This document shows positions 46,761 through 58,700 of a DNA stretch of 64,000 bases, piece by piece (the stretch's first letter is position 1; each line of letters opens with the position of its first letter). The notes beneath the pieces were generated by a model. That model was not told the origin of the DNA. It searched no databases and worked only from the letters and a program-made list of their open reading frames with translations. Origin of the DNA: Camarhynchus parvulus (Eukaryota > Chordata > Aves > Passeriformes > Thraupidae); contig NC_044573.1 in the NCBI RefSeq assembly GCF_901933205.1, positions 54,009,993 to 54,073,992 of the forward strand, in the 5' to 3' direction. The position numbers were made by a program, and so were the translations under genes.

Positions 46761-49700
46761 GTATGCTCCTAACTGGTTTCAGTGTGAACTACTTTGTGTT
46801 CTTCGCAGTTTTTGCTTGGCCAAATTTTTGATTTTTGCCAGCTATTTTCTTTCTTTCAAACTGTCATCTTGGGTCTGCCTACTGCCTGAGCTCAGAGAAA
46901 CCACATTGTCACGGCACAGAGTAACCACAGGAAAAGAAAAAATGGTGAGAAACAGTGTGAGTGGGGTCTTGGGAGAGGTGTGTAAGTACTTTCTGGGAGT
47001 TTGCTGGCTTGCTAAGCCTACCAAGCATGAAGAGGACCAGCTGTGCTGCTCTGGGTTTTGAGCTGGTGAGTTATATTACAGGAGTTGTGCTGCAGCATGG
47101 CAGCTTGCAGGACCAGGGATACCTTGTGTTCTGCAGACCCATCCCTACTGTGTCCTCCAGCCTGGGGGGTTTCAACAATTGCAGTGTTGGAGGATGAAGG
47201 GATGGTACTGCTATTCTGTAGTTTACAATTTGTTTTGGAGCCAAGCCCAAGTTCATTACAGAATGAAAAAATTTAAAACTCCTAAAAAATTTATTTATTG
47301 TCCTAATTTGCACACCAACCTAATATAGCTCTTTGGTGGGAGGATACCAGCACTCAAATCACAACTCTGGGCAGAGGGGCTGGTTTAGAATGAGAAGTGC
47401 TCTGGGTAATATTATGTTACCAAACCAGGAATGGACTCTAACCTGAGGAATATGTGAGGAATATCTGGGCTTTTAAGTGTGCATTTTTTGAACATTGGTA
47501 CCCATTGCCATTTTTGGAATTGCAGAGCTTGTGAAGGAGCTGTCATTATGAAGAAGAAGCTGCTGGTATTTGCAGATGTATGAACACTTAGGTGATGCAG
47601 CCTGTTTTGTCTAAGCAATGAAGTTCCTCCCTGCATCCCTTCTGCTCTACCACAAAATTCAAGATTGTGATTTATGTCATGACATTATTGATTAATTTGA
47701 TCTGGCTCCATTTGTGTTCTACCATTAAAAGCAGCTTTGGGGTTGGTAAACACTGATGCTACTGATACCTGGAGAATTCAGGAAGTCTCAGTTTGTTTTC
47801 AGTTCACATTTGTTTCTTGTCAAGAAACTTGTTAACTTCCACACCATCTAATTCTTTCTGCCTGTATCCTGTTTGAAGCCAACTTTATCAAAACACTTTA
47901 GTATAAAGGGCTATATTGAATATTAGGTTGTGTAGCAAGAACTGCAAGATACTTGTATTCAGGGAGGAAGCGTGCAAATATATTGTCCATCTTTTCATGA
48001 AGGGAAGAGTTCAATAGAAAGTAGGAATGGCCAAAATTTTTTACATTAAACCAATTTTTTTAAACCTCAATAAAACATGATACTGGTTGTATTGATTGAA
48101 TCAAGAATTATGCAGCAATAAAAATGAGTTATTCCACCAATTTTAATATTTAAAAAATGTCCAAAAGATAAAAAATAATCCACTCAATAACCTCTGAACA
48201 GGCTATCTAATAACATTGCAATAGCGTAATATAGCCAATATTTCTTCAGCTTTTAAGGACAGTCACCCATTTCCCCCTCAGGAAAAGGCCTTCTTATTCC
48301 AGTGTCAAACACCTCCTTGTCTTTTCATGCATGTTTTGTCACAGGTGATCCAGCAGCTGCCTTCAGTGTGGGTGCAGCACCCACTGGTGCCTGGGCGGAC
48401 GTGTCCTTGCAGAAACATTGCTATGTTTTATAAAAACACTGTCACTACCCACAGTCACTTCTCTTCCTGCTGACCAGTTCCTCCTCTCTGTATCACACAA
48501 TTCTTCAGAAGTATTGGCTCTTTTTATGGCATTTCTTGTGTATTCAGATACTTTCTGTGCATTTTAACACATGCCCCTGTTTCTGGTTCTCTGTTAGAGT
48601 ATCAGAAACAGCTGTTGAATCTTTTTCAGTTGTTCTGTGTGCCTAAAATGGGAGCTGTAGAAAGCATAGCTTGTTACTGAATTACTCAAAAAGGCATTAG
48701 TAGAGCCTTAGAATTTGATATAGGCCTTATTGCAGCCAGTTTCAGTTCTTTATGCTTAGATGTGCCAGTATATATTTCCAGTAAACAGAACAGCATCTAT
48801 GCTCTTCAAAACCCTACAGTTCTGCAAAGAGTACAGGGAGAAAAAAAATGAACCCCTTTAAGTTTCTCTTTGTTTACATGTTAGAAAATTCTCTCTCGTG
48901 CACAAAATTCTTCTCTCTTACAACTTTATTCCCCTCACTCTGTGATTGTTAACACCCACCCTCCCGCCACAATCACATGCAGAAAAATAAAGCATGTGGG
49001 TATTAAATGAGTTAATTTTAGATGAAATAATTTCAGGTGACTGTCCAGAGACCATTCTAACAAACTGCTTTCTAGTGGTGTGGGCCCCTGAAATCAAGCT
49101 CTGATGAGGAATCAGAGCTGGACTTAAGCAACCCCTGTTCTCTGGGGCAGAGCTGGACAGAAGCTCTTGGTCAACACAGGCTGCTGAGTGTTTGTGGCCA
49201 GCAAAGGGCAGTGCTGATCCCACGAACACCACAGGGGCAGCCTCTTGCCTGTGACCCTTGGCGCTCAAGTTGTCCTCATCAGGCTCTGACTTTGTCTTTG
49301 TCTTTGCAAATTCCCATGTCCTCAGCTCAGTGGGGATCTTGTCCAATGTTTACTATTGCCAGGTCCTGGGCATAAGAACCAGCAACATTCTGCCTCCCTT
49401 TTTATGTGTGTAATTTTATCAATGATTATCACTTCTTTAATCCACCTTTAAACAAATTTGTGGAAAATGTTTTCACCTGCTGCACAGATAGTTGAAAGAA
49501 ATATCAGGATGACTGCCTCTGCCACATGTCCGTGAGTTTCAAACTCCTACGAGTTTGTTACAAAAAAAGAGAAAAAAAAAAAGACAAATAGGCTATTCCT
49601 AGGTTATTCCTAGAGTACTGTGTTTACTTTTGGTATTACTTCTTCATATGTACCGCCATACCATATGGTGTGTCTATATGAGAAACCATGTGTGACACAA

Positions 49701-50013
49701 GACTCTCACAAGGCTGCTCTATAGTTTCCAAAGCATGATATGAACAATCTTTTTATTCCAAAATTGCAGCCAAAGCCCCAGCACCTGTTGCTAGCACCAG
49801 GAAAACTTACTGATTTCAGGGACTAAGGATTGCCTCTGCTACTTGCAACAGCTCTCCAGCACTACTACAAGTGGATTAGGAGACACTGACTTGTTAAAGT
49901 GTAGTCCTAAATCCAGAACACCCTACTTGGTGATCTTTGGTTGCCACAGTGCTGCAAAGAATAATATGCTGGTCTAACTCTTTATTTTTACTCATTTTCC
50001 ATGTTTACCTCAG
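46761..50013 (+). other. IPCEF1 intron E-F (about 3.3 kb)
   Basis: GT-AG intron, phase 1. The 142-codon minus-strand open frame at 48918-49346 has no family resemblance I recognise and looks fortuitous. An A-rich run lies at 49561-49588, followed by a short direct repeat of the TATTCCTAGG type. Confidence 0.75.
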
Positions 50014-50102
50014 AATGCTACAGTGAAAGCGAGCATGATGACCCAGAAATAACAGACACGCCACCTCCACCCTACACAGTCCAGACCCCACCTCCTCCTT
50101 CG
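50014..50102 (+). CDS. IPCEF1: IPCEF1 coding exon F: acidic and proline-rich hinge
   Basis: The acceptor is TTACCTCAG and the donor is GTAAGT at 50103. The exon encodes Glu123 to Ser152: ECYSESEHDDPE, then ITDT, then PPPPYTVQTPPPPS. CYSESE-DPE is conserved with human IPCEF1, and the corresponding CNKSR2 region reads YWSESDKEE. The acidic Ser-containing stretch is a plausible CK2-type phosphorylation target (inference). Residues 139-142 form a PPPY sequence, which fits the WW-domain ligand consensus PPxY; CNKSR2 also has PPPPY here. The exon is 89 bases, entering with a two-base codon remainder and leaving in phase 0. Confidence 0.93.
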
Positions 50103-53100
50103 GTAAGTGTTCCAGTTATTACCTTGTTTCTTGTTGCAAGCAGGTTGAAACAAAACCCTCCTGAGGTGGTGGACCTCTAGGAATAACCTAAAATATTGTC
50201 TGGAAATATCCATGCTGTGTTCCTGTGAAACCTTCATGCACAGACTGCCTGCCCTGTGGCAGAGCTCACAGCTGGCACATCCTGCACCACAGGGAGCTTT
50301 GCACTGTAAAAGATCAGCTCCTTCCTATTTATCTTGCTGGAAAAAGGAAGGTGTCATTCTACCTCATACACAAGCTCTGTCTTTTCTTTACAAGATTTTT
50401 AACACACTGCTATAAGCTGTTTTTTTCATACTGTTTTCTCTCTTTTTTAAAAATCCATCCTGAAACCTTTCTCTTTTTGTGACCTTAGTAGCATATCTAA
50501 CAGCTTTGTATTTATTTATTTGAGTGGGCTGTTTTTAAGACTGCTGAATTTGAAGCTGCTTTTGTGGCAGCGAAGTGAAGGAAAAGAGGCCTCTTCACAC
50601 AGAGATAAAAATCTGGTTTTTTCCTTCTACCTCTGAAAAATCAACTATGAAAAAAGATAATAGGCATTCTTCCAAAATCTATGTAACATATTGTCCCAGA
50701 ATATTCTTTCCTGTCTCATTTCATTTCATAAATTAAGCACTATGAACCCTCATGAGCGTAATCAAATTGGCTTACCTAACTATTATCTAGTTCTTGCCCT
50801 ATTAATCTTGTTTCTATATAATTGTTTTTCCCAGTGATCTCATTGCCCTTATATGTGATTGAAATGGATTTTTAAAAAATCTTCTATTTTTAAAGAAATT
50901 TTCCATTTTTAATTTTTTTTAAGTAAAGAAAGGATAGTTGTTAATTTGCTATGACAGGTAGCTTCACTAGTAGGTTTAAGGTAGGTTTTTTTCTCTCTCT
51001 TTGCGGCCTTTAAAAGAAAAGTTTCATTTGTAGTAGAAATCAGGAAGAGCTGTGGCAAGTAGCAGAGGCATCTCTTGATGTTTGTAACCAGTAAGTTTTC
51101 CTGGAGCTAGCAACGGGCATTGAGGCTTTGGCTGCAATTTTGGAGTAAACAGATTGTTCATAACATGCATTGGAAACTATAGAGCAGCCTAGTGAGAGTC
51201 TTTTGTCACTACATTTTTATTTTTTAAATTTTTCCCATTAAAATGGAAAGTCAAATTTACTTAATTCTCTGGTTAGAAAAGAGTGATCTGGTTTGGGTTG
51301 GTAATAAGGAATCCTGATTCAAGCCTTTCCCTTCCCTATCTGAAAGTTAACACTGAGAGGTGTTGCAGTACTATACTTAGCACTAAATATTCCCATGGCA
51401 TCTCACGGGAAGGAAGTGTCTGCTGTTGAGGTACAAGTTCCTCTGCAGCACACTGAAATGACACCCAGTAGCTGGGGTGGGCAAAGGAGCAGCAGCACAG
51501 GAGCAAATCAGAAATATACAGATGAGCTAGAGAAGCTTGTGCAATCACAGACATTAATAAAAGGAGGTGTAGTGGACAGGGTTGCCTGTCTGGCAATGTC
51601 TAATTAGCTCACATAAGGCTGGGAGCATATGTCACACTGTCACCCATTCACTCCCCTCATTTTCAGACAGATAAGTCAGTCTTCACTTCCTCTCCCGAAA
51701 GGTGGGACGTTTATCACCAGAACAATCCTCCTGACAGGCGGGGGTGTGAGGTGTTCACTTCTGTAGAACGTGGTTCTTTATTGCCTGTATTAGCTAGAAG
51801 TGAAATGTGACTGAGTGCCTATTAATATCAGAGGAGAGAACTTTGGCAATATGTCTCCCACAGTTATTCAGGGCTGTGGGTCAGTTAATGGAGCGTCTTG
51901 AATTTTACACCTCAGTGGCTTGCCTTTAGGAGATGTAAATGTGTTTTCCATCTGCTCGCCTCTGAGTGAGTGCCTGTGTTTTTCCAGATGATGAGTTTTA
52001 AACAGGTGCTGGTTTTAGTTTTCTGTTTTTCTGGTTTCCTGCTGCCTGTTGGTCTGTTACTGCAGAGGCCATCTCCGGTTGTCTCCTTCCCATACGCTCC
52101 TCTGGAGTGCTGGCCTCCACATTTTGGCAGGGAACATGTGGGAGGAAGGCAGTGGTGCAGATGCTGAGGGATCCTGCTTTCTCAAGATTTCCCTTAGAGG
52201 GAATCTTCCCTTCAGCCTTTGCCTTTGTCAGCTGATTTCCCAATTCTTCCTATCCCTTAAAATCCCTTTCCTTGTGGACAAAGGAGTCATCTTTTCACCC
52301 ATTTGGCCACTCCATTTGCTGTGGCTCTGCCCTGTGCTCAGCTTGCTTACAAAGTGAGTAGGAACAGCTCTGTTTGACTGCAAGTCAGAGTCTTCTTTTA
52401 AATACCATATTTAATACCCCTTTCATTTCTGGGCAAGGGTTGAAACAAGAAAAACACTGGAAGGATTGCAAAAACTCAGCTTCCACTAAAAACTCAATTC
52501 GAGGTTTACAGCCTGTGGTTGTCTCAGGGAAGGCTGGTTAAACACAGCTCTCTGCTGGTTTATTTGTTGCAGAGTTCTTGAACCAGGCTGTGAAGTCTCA
52601 AAAATGTGGTGGATTTGGGTTCATATTCTGTGGGTGCAGCATTTGGCCTACTTCAGTTTTTTCAGATTTCTACTGGAAGCGACGCTTATCCTGTCAACTC
52701 AGCTCAGTGTCAAGAATGCCACAGGCATTGACTGGAGTTAATGTCTTTTTATTATTTTAAGGAGAAAGGCCTCCAAACTTCTTGACATCAACTCCAAACC
52801 AAAAACTATTATTCTGGAAACTAATAGAAACCCAGGTGTAGGCTCTGTTACATTTTAGAGCAGCAAACACTTTGCTGTACTTCTAGAGCCAAGTTTGTAC
52901 TTTCTGTTCTATTCTCTGCTGGCTCAAACCATTTTGAAATTTGCAGAAGAAAAAAGTAGTGATCATGAGGTTCCACGTGTATGCATGAGTTTGGGTACTG
53001 TGGAGGAAAAAAGTAAGTGAGGAACAAATAAATTATAACATCTGTAGGACAAAAGTTAAACTGACCACCTGCATTGTCCACGTGTGAATGCATACACAGT

Positions 53101-53884
53101 TAAAAATTCAGCAGAAACGTTAAGACAATAGATTGCAGCAGCAGCCAAAAATGCAGTTGAAGAGTTTCATGGTCATAATTTTTCTCTAAAAAATATCTAG
53201 AGACTCATTAACCTCCAGTGAAATCCTTATGATCTGCTTTTTAAAACATCCCCAAATGGAAATTTATTATATGGATGATTGCAAAACTTCCAGAGGAGTC
53301 ACTCAAATAAGTTAGGTAAACATTTGTCATGCCAAAGGAAAAACAAAACACAACACATATGCAGACAAAAAGAAACACCTTCTGGCAGTCATATTTATTC
53401 TCACTCATATTTTTAATTAACACACAATGAAAATGAAAATAAAAACATATTTCTCTCAGTGAGGCACAGCCTTCATTTCAATAATACTTTTTTTTTTGTA
53501 TAGACAAATGCCAGAAAAATAGAAGTGAGATCTAATGTCTTCCTTTTCCGGCTTTGAACAACTGAAATTAGACCATCTACAACATGTGGGCAAGAGCTCT
53601 TACTGTTAGGTTGTTCTGCTTGACTTTATAAACGCTTCAACAATTTGTCTTTGTGATAGGAGCTCTTAGATGAAATGCTTCGTATCACCTGTGTTCCCAA
53701 GGGTATTTTTAGCACTCCTAGTTTACCACAGCATCTCCTCATCCTTTGCTTGAGGATGCATATGTGAAGGTTTCTATTTTAGAAACAAAACCACACCTGA
53801 AACACAGTGTTTTCTTTTCATAGGGGAACATAAATGCCTGGGTCCTGCAGTGTTTGGCACGGTCTTATAGGAATCATGAAAGAA

Positions 53885-54285
53885 TCAGAAAACATGCCTT
53901 ATGTGGAATGGCTGAGAGAACTGGGTTTTGTTCAGTCTCAAGAAGAGGGGGCTCAGGGGAGACGTCATTGCCCTCTACAATTCCCTGAAAGGAGGTTGCA
54001 GCCAGGTGGGGGCCATGCCTACAGTGACAGGACTGGAGGAAGTGGCCCTTAAGTTGGAACAGGGAGATTCAGATTAGATATACGACTTTTTTTTCACCAT
54101 TAGTTTGTTTAGGGATTGCAATAGGTTACCCAGGGAGGTGGTGAAGTCACCATCTCTGGAAGTGTTCAAGAGGGATCCAAATATAGTGCTGGATGATGTG
54201 GTTTAAAGGTTGCAGTGGAAGTGCTGGTTGCTTGGCTGGACTGGATGAACTTGAGAGTCTCTTCCAACATTGACAATTCTATGAT
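53885..54285 (+). mobile_element. CR1 LINE 3' fragment, plus strand, in the IPCEF1 intron
   Basis: The order of blocks follows the CR1 3' end: CTGAGAGAACTGGGTTTTGT, then CTCAGGGGAGACGTCATTGC, CCCTGAAAGGAGGTTGCAGC, AACAGGGAGATTCAGATTAG, GTTACCCAGGGAGGTGGTGA, then a tail CTTCCAACATTGACAATTCT ATG. It is 5'-truncated, about 400 bases long and moderately diverged, with no functional frame. It lies in sense with the gene, in the intron between exons F and G. Confidence 0.88.
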
Positions 54286-55349
54286 ATAATGAATGGCTTC
54301 AAAAATTTACAAAAGTCAAGAAGCTGCTATTAACACATAGTGCTCACAGTCTGATATAGGTCCTCCTCATCCTCTGAATTGCCTCCTTGTTACATGATGC
54401 AGCTGTATTAGAAGCACAGGAGGGTTTTGCTGTTTTTAGTATGAGAAGGCAGTAGTATACATTACAGTATACAACACTGAATTACAGAGTTTAAAAATCA
54501 TAATAAAAATTGTTACTCTTGGTTTGGTTTATTTGAATGAAATTTCTTTCTGGTTTACTTTATAAATAGTTTTTCCAGGCTAGCCCCTTTACTGTGTTTT
54601 CAGCTTTTGTAGGTTTCCCTAGCAACACCTTCTCAGTAAGTTTCAATATTTTCAGTCTAGTTATCATCTGTTTTAATCCTTATACAGATCTATTTTATGT
54701 AAATATTGAGGACAGAAACTTGTCAGAGTTGTGGTCCATCAAGTCTGCTACTCTGATGCTGTCATTGGCCAGTACAAGATGATATGCACAAGGAGTAAGT
54801 TTGTGCAGTAGCAAATCTGGCTTTGATATCATGATGATCTCATTACAATTTCTTATAGTTTCTGCTAAGCCTTCTTGCCCTGATGAATGCTTATCCCGTG
54901 AATGGACTAGGATAAATACTTCTTTACTGTACTTCAGTGCTTGGGATCCCTTCTATCTCTGATTATTGCATTGGTGGAACTGTTGAGTTCTTCATGTTCA
55001 ATGGCTAATTTGGAGTTTTTCTTCTTCACTTTCGATTAGGCCAATAAAGCGAAGTCAAATTAAAGAAAGAAGGTGAGTGTGAGACATACCACAGAAGGTT
55101 ATATTCAGCATAATAGTTTTCCTTGGTCTTTGTTTCTGTTCATACCTTTTTTGCCTGTGGCTTCCTGGTGGCTTGGTTTCTGAAGTTACTGCAGTGTAGG
55201 AGATGGATTGCCACACCACCGGTTTGTTTGGATGAATAAGTAATCAGATTACATCAATTTTTGGTCATTCAGCATTTCAACTGCATATCTATACATCATG
55301 TAGAACCTAAAAAAAGGAGCAATTTGTAAATAATTTTTCTTTTTTCTTT

Positions 55350-55361
55350 CCCCCCCCCCCC
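55350..55361. repeat. C12 homopolymer within a splice-acceptor tract
   Basis: Twelve consecutive C between T-rich flanks, about 25-35 bases upstream of the exon G acceptor at 55384-55385. It forms part of the polypyrimidine tract of that splice site and is a likely length-variable site. Confidence 0.9.
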
Positions 55362-55385
55362 ACCCCTTTTGTTTCTGGAAAGCAG

Positions 55386-55752
55386 GATCAGCAGAAGTCA
55401 TCATTTACCTCAACTCTGTCAAGTGAAGCATCTTGTTCTCTCTCCTCTCCTGAAAGCACTTTCAATTCCCGAGAATCATCGTCTTCCTTGACATCCAAAG
55501 TGGTTTATTCTGAGAGGCAGTCCTGGCTTGACCTGGTGAACAGCTCTGCCACGGAAGAGGGTGATCAGCCCTTAACATTCTGCGTACAGATCCATTCTGA
55601 TGAGGCAACACAAGTGGCCTGTGGAGATGCAGCAGAAAGCCAGGAAGTCCAGCTTTGCCAACCCAATGGTGGATCCCAAACCTCTTACCTAAGTGCAGAT
55701 ACACATTGTCTAGCTGTGCCAGATGCAGCAGGACAGCGATCACCAGCCAGAG
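55386..55752 (+). CDS. IPCEF1: IPCEF1 coding exon G: Ser-rich linker
   Basis: The acceptor is GGAAAGCAG, preceded by a strong pyrimidine tract with a run of 12 C, and the donor is GTGAGC at 55753. The exon encodes residues 153-274 with no stop, starting DQQKSSFTSTLSSEASCSLS and ending DAAGQRSPAR, with a final G beginning Asp275. It corresponds to the poorly conserved Ser/Thr linker of human IPCEF1; anchors are SFTSTLSS, ERQSWLDLVNS, EEGDQPLTFCVQIHS and LAVPD. The region is predicted to be disordered (low complexity, Ser/Thr/Glu-rich). The ERQSW-DLV stretch at about residues 198-206 resembles a CNKSR2 linker motif. The exon is 367 bases (122 codons plus one base). The linker's alignment to human is the weakest part of the model. 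Confidence 0.88.
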
Positions 55753-58700
55753 GTGAGCTAATGAGAGAGGAGACTTCTGCTGCAGAGCCATACAATAGAA
55801 AAGTTCCAGGTTTCCTTAACTTCCTTCCCCCTTCCTTCCTCTATATCCTTCACTGAAGAGTTTTCCAGTGGCACATAATTTATAACATTTAAACTATTGC
55901 ACATTAAATATATAACCTAGTATCTGGTTTATAGGTACCTTTACAACTTTTCTCAAATAGAATCTATGTGTTAGACCATAACCTCTGTGTATAAATTTAG
56001 CATAGAATTAATTTTATTAACAGCTTTTATTTCAGTGCAGATATCTTTAATTTGTTAGGATTGAATCAAAATGTTAACAAAGAGTGTCACAGAATGGACA
56101 ATGTAACAAAACTGTAATATGTTGAGAACAGTGAACATAGAGTTAAGTCAGTACCATTTTACAAATCTGTGCTGTTGCATTTACTCAAAGTACGTACTCC
56201 CTATTTACTTCATTAAGCTTCACTGTAATCAAGAGACAACAACTGAAATCCTGAATCAGAAAGTCTATTAAGACTGGATTTTGTTTAAGCAAATAGGTGT
56301 CTGCACAGTATCATCCTACTGAAATGTATTGCTAATTGAAAAAGGTGGCATGGTTCCAGAATTTGGCCATTGTTACTGTTTGTAACTCTCCTGTGTAACG
56401 AGGAAATATCTCCTGCCTTTTGAGCAGAGCTTCTTCTTTCTGAGTTAAAAGCAGTTGAAGCCTGAGTTGTTCCTGGCATACAGTTCTGAGGAGAGGGTTT
56501 ATACATAAGGGAACAACAACATTCCTGTGCCTCAGCTCTTCCCATGATTCCAAATCCTGGTAAAGATTTGAAGTAAATACTTTGTTGCTGAAAGAGAAGG
56601 GTTGTCTCAGCGCAATGCGAAAGAAAGGTGCATCTAAGAGCTTAGGCTGAAAATAATGCAGTGGTGAAAAGAAACAACATTGGAGTTGTTGGGAAATCAG
56701 GGCATTTCTCTGTAGGTGAACCTGATACTGAAAGATGATACTATGAGGCACGTTAGTTACCTTGTCAGTCTCCCTATGTTTTACAAATACTGACACTTAG
56801 AAAGCTGGCACCCCTTTATGTAGCCATACCTTTCCTGATTTTACACTCACAAAAAAAGGACATTAAGAAAAGTTTTCATCAAAAGTGAAAATTAACTCAG
56901 TGTTTTATGCTCACCTACCTTATCCATTTTGTAGGCTTCTCTGCTAGAAAATTCTGCAGCAATGAAGAGCAGAAAAAATTAAAATCCAGATTGAGCATAC
57001 GTGCTGTTTCTATGCATTGGAAGAAAGTGCTGTGCTTTGAGTTACTGTGGAATCTAATTCCCCTAATTCTGGCTTTTCAAGTTGTGAAAAGGCTGGAGCT
57101 GGCAGAAATGGAGTCCCTAATGAAAAAGTCACAAAGACATATTAAATATATTGTTTTCTGTAATTGTACCTTATGAGTGAAATTTGATAAAATAATGTCT
57201 TTGGAAAACATCAATAGGGATATTTAAGTAGATTGTTGGAATGTAGGTCATAAATGGCATAGTGGCTTATAGATCCTGTTGATAAAAATTCAGCGGTTGC
57301 TCTTCAGAAATCTAAACTTCTGCTTAGAATATACCCTCTGGTATTGTCAGAAGTCCTGCAATAATGTGTAGGTTATTGCTTTCCATTGTAGTGTAAGGGT
57401 GACAAATACTTTTATAGATGTCATAGAATGTGCATGACACATTCATAATCACTTATAGTTTGATCATAGGCTCAATCATACTAACCAATTAAATGGGATT
57501 AAAATGTAAATCAAGGCATATTTTTGTATACTCCTGCAGTGTGCAAGATGGTTTTATTTTGATAAGGTTATTCCTGTGGGAATGAATTCTTCTGTTGCTC
57601 ACTGCTTAGCTGATGGGCAGCCCTGATGGCAGAGCACAGAACACTTCCATCCGAACCACAGTGGTGATCACTGACAGAATTCCAGAAATAGATAATTTCC
57701 CCAAGACAGTCACTATGGAAACTGTATCACCTCACTAGTTCTTGTCTGCATCATAACCCATTGCTGACCATAAATGTACAGCATGCACAATTTTGTCTTT
57801 CCTTTATCAGTCTGCATATTATGGGCTGGGTGTGGAGAGTGCTGCTGTGTGGAGCCCTTCCCTGCAATGGTCACTGAAAACATTAAGGAAATATTTTGCA
57901 AGAAGGTTAAGCTACTTCAATTTGAGCATGAAGTAGGAAAAGAAGGATTAATGTAAAATAACAATTCAGTTCCAAATGAAAGTTATCAAAAAGGATGCAA
58001 TTCTGGCTCTGTGGCTCATCCCCCAAGAATTTTCCTCTCCAGCTAGTTGATAAGCATGTGCATAAATACTGTGAGATGAATTCAAGTTGTTGAGTAAAAT
58101 CTAGCTGCAAATTCTCCTGATTTGCAAAACTGGTAAGAGCACCCTTGTTATCTGATGCAAAACAAAAAGGCATACCGCAGTGCAGTGGGTATTATTTGCT
58201 TTACAGTGCTTCTGAATAGTGTGTTTCTGACATGTTTCAGAGTCATGAGACTGCATCCAGGAGGAGACAAGTGTTTCTTTTGTCCACATTTGTCCTGAAA
58301 GCACATATTCCCTGTGTGTAAAGATGGCCTTGCTATCATCAGAACAGCTATGTTCTTAGATAGTCTTAGATTCCAAACCCCCACAGAACCTACAAGGGTG
58401 TCTCTCTTTTTCTCCTGGTAAGGATAAAAAAACCCTGCCACACTGTTTTCTGGCCACATTCTTCAAGGTAAAGCTGCAAGTTAAATTTTTGGTTGTAGCT
58501 GATAAGAGTCTAGAGTTGAGGTGAAAATTTTCTAGAACTGAAGAGCACTTTTGCGGGGCAAAGTCTAGAAATGGAGACCAATGTGACAGAAGTTGGTACC
58601 TAAAAGGAAGAAAGAGTAGCTGTGGTTTTGTGGGAAGAGCTTACCATGAAAAAGTACAAAAACAGTGAAGGAACCTTAGTGATGAGTTAAACAATGGAAG

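Larger units (their letters stand above)
50103..55385 (+). other. IPCEF1 intron F-G (about 5.3 kb)
   Basis: GT-AG intron, phase 0. It carries one CR1 LINE 3' fragment on the + strand (listed separately) and a C12 homopolymer just before the acceptor. No additional exon fits the protein between the PPPPS and DQQK junction residues. Confidence 0.8.

Noticed and set aside
48918..49346. 142-codon minus-strand frame in intron E-F
   Set aside because: No family resemblance, no splice context and low-complexity flanks.
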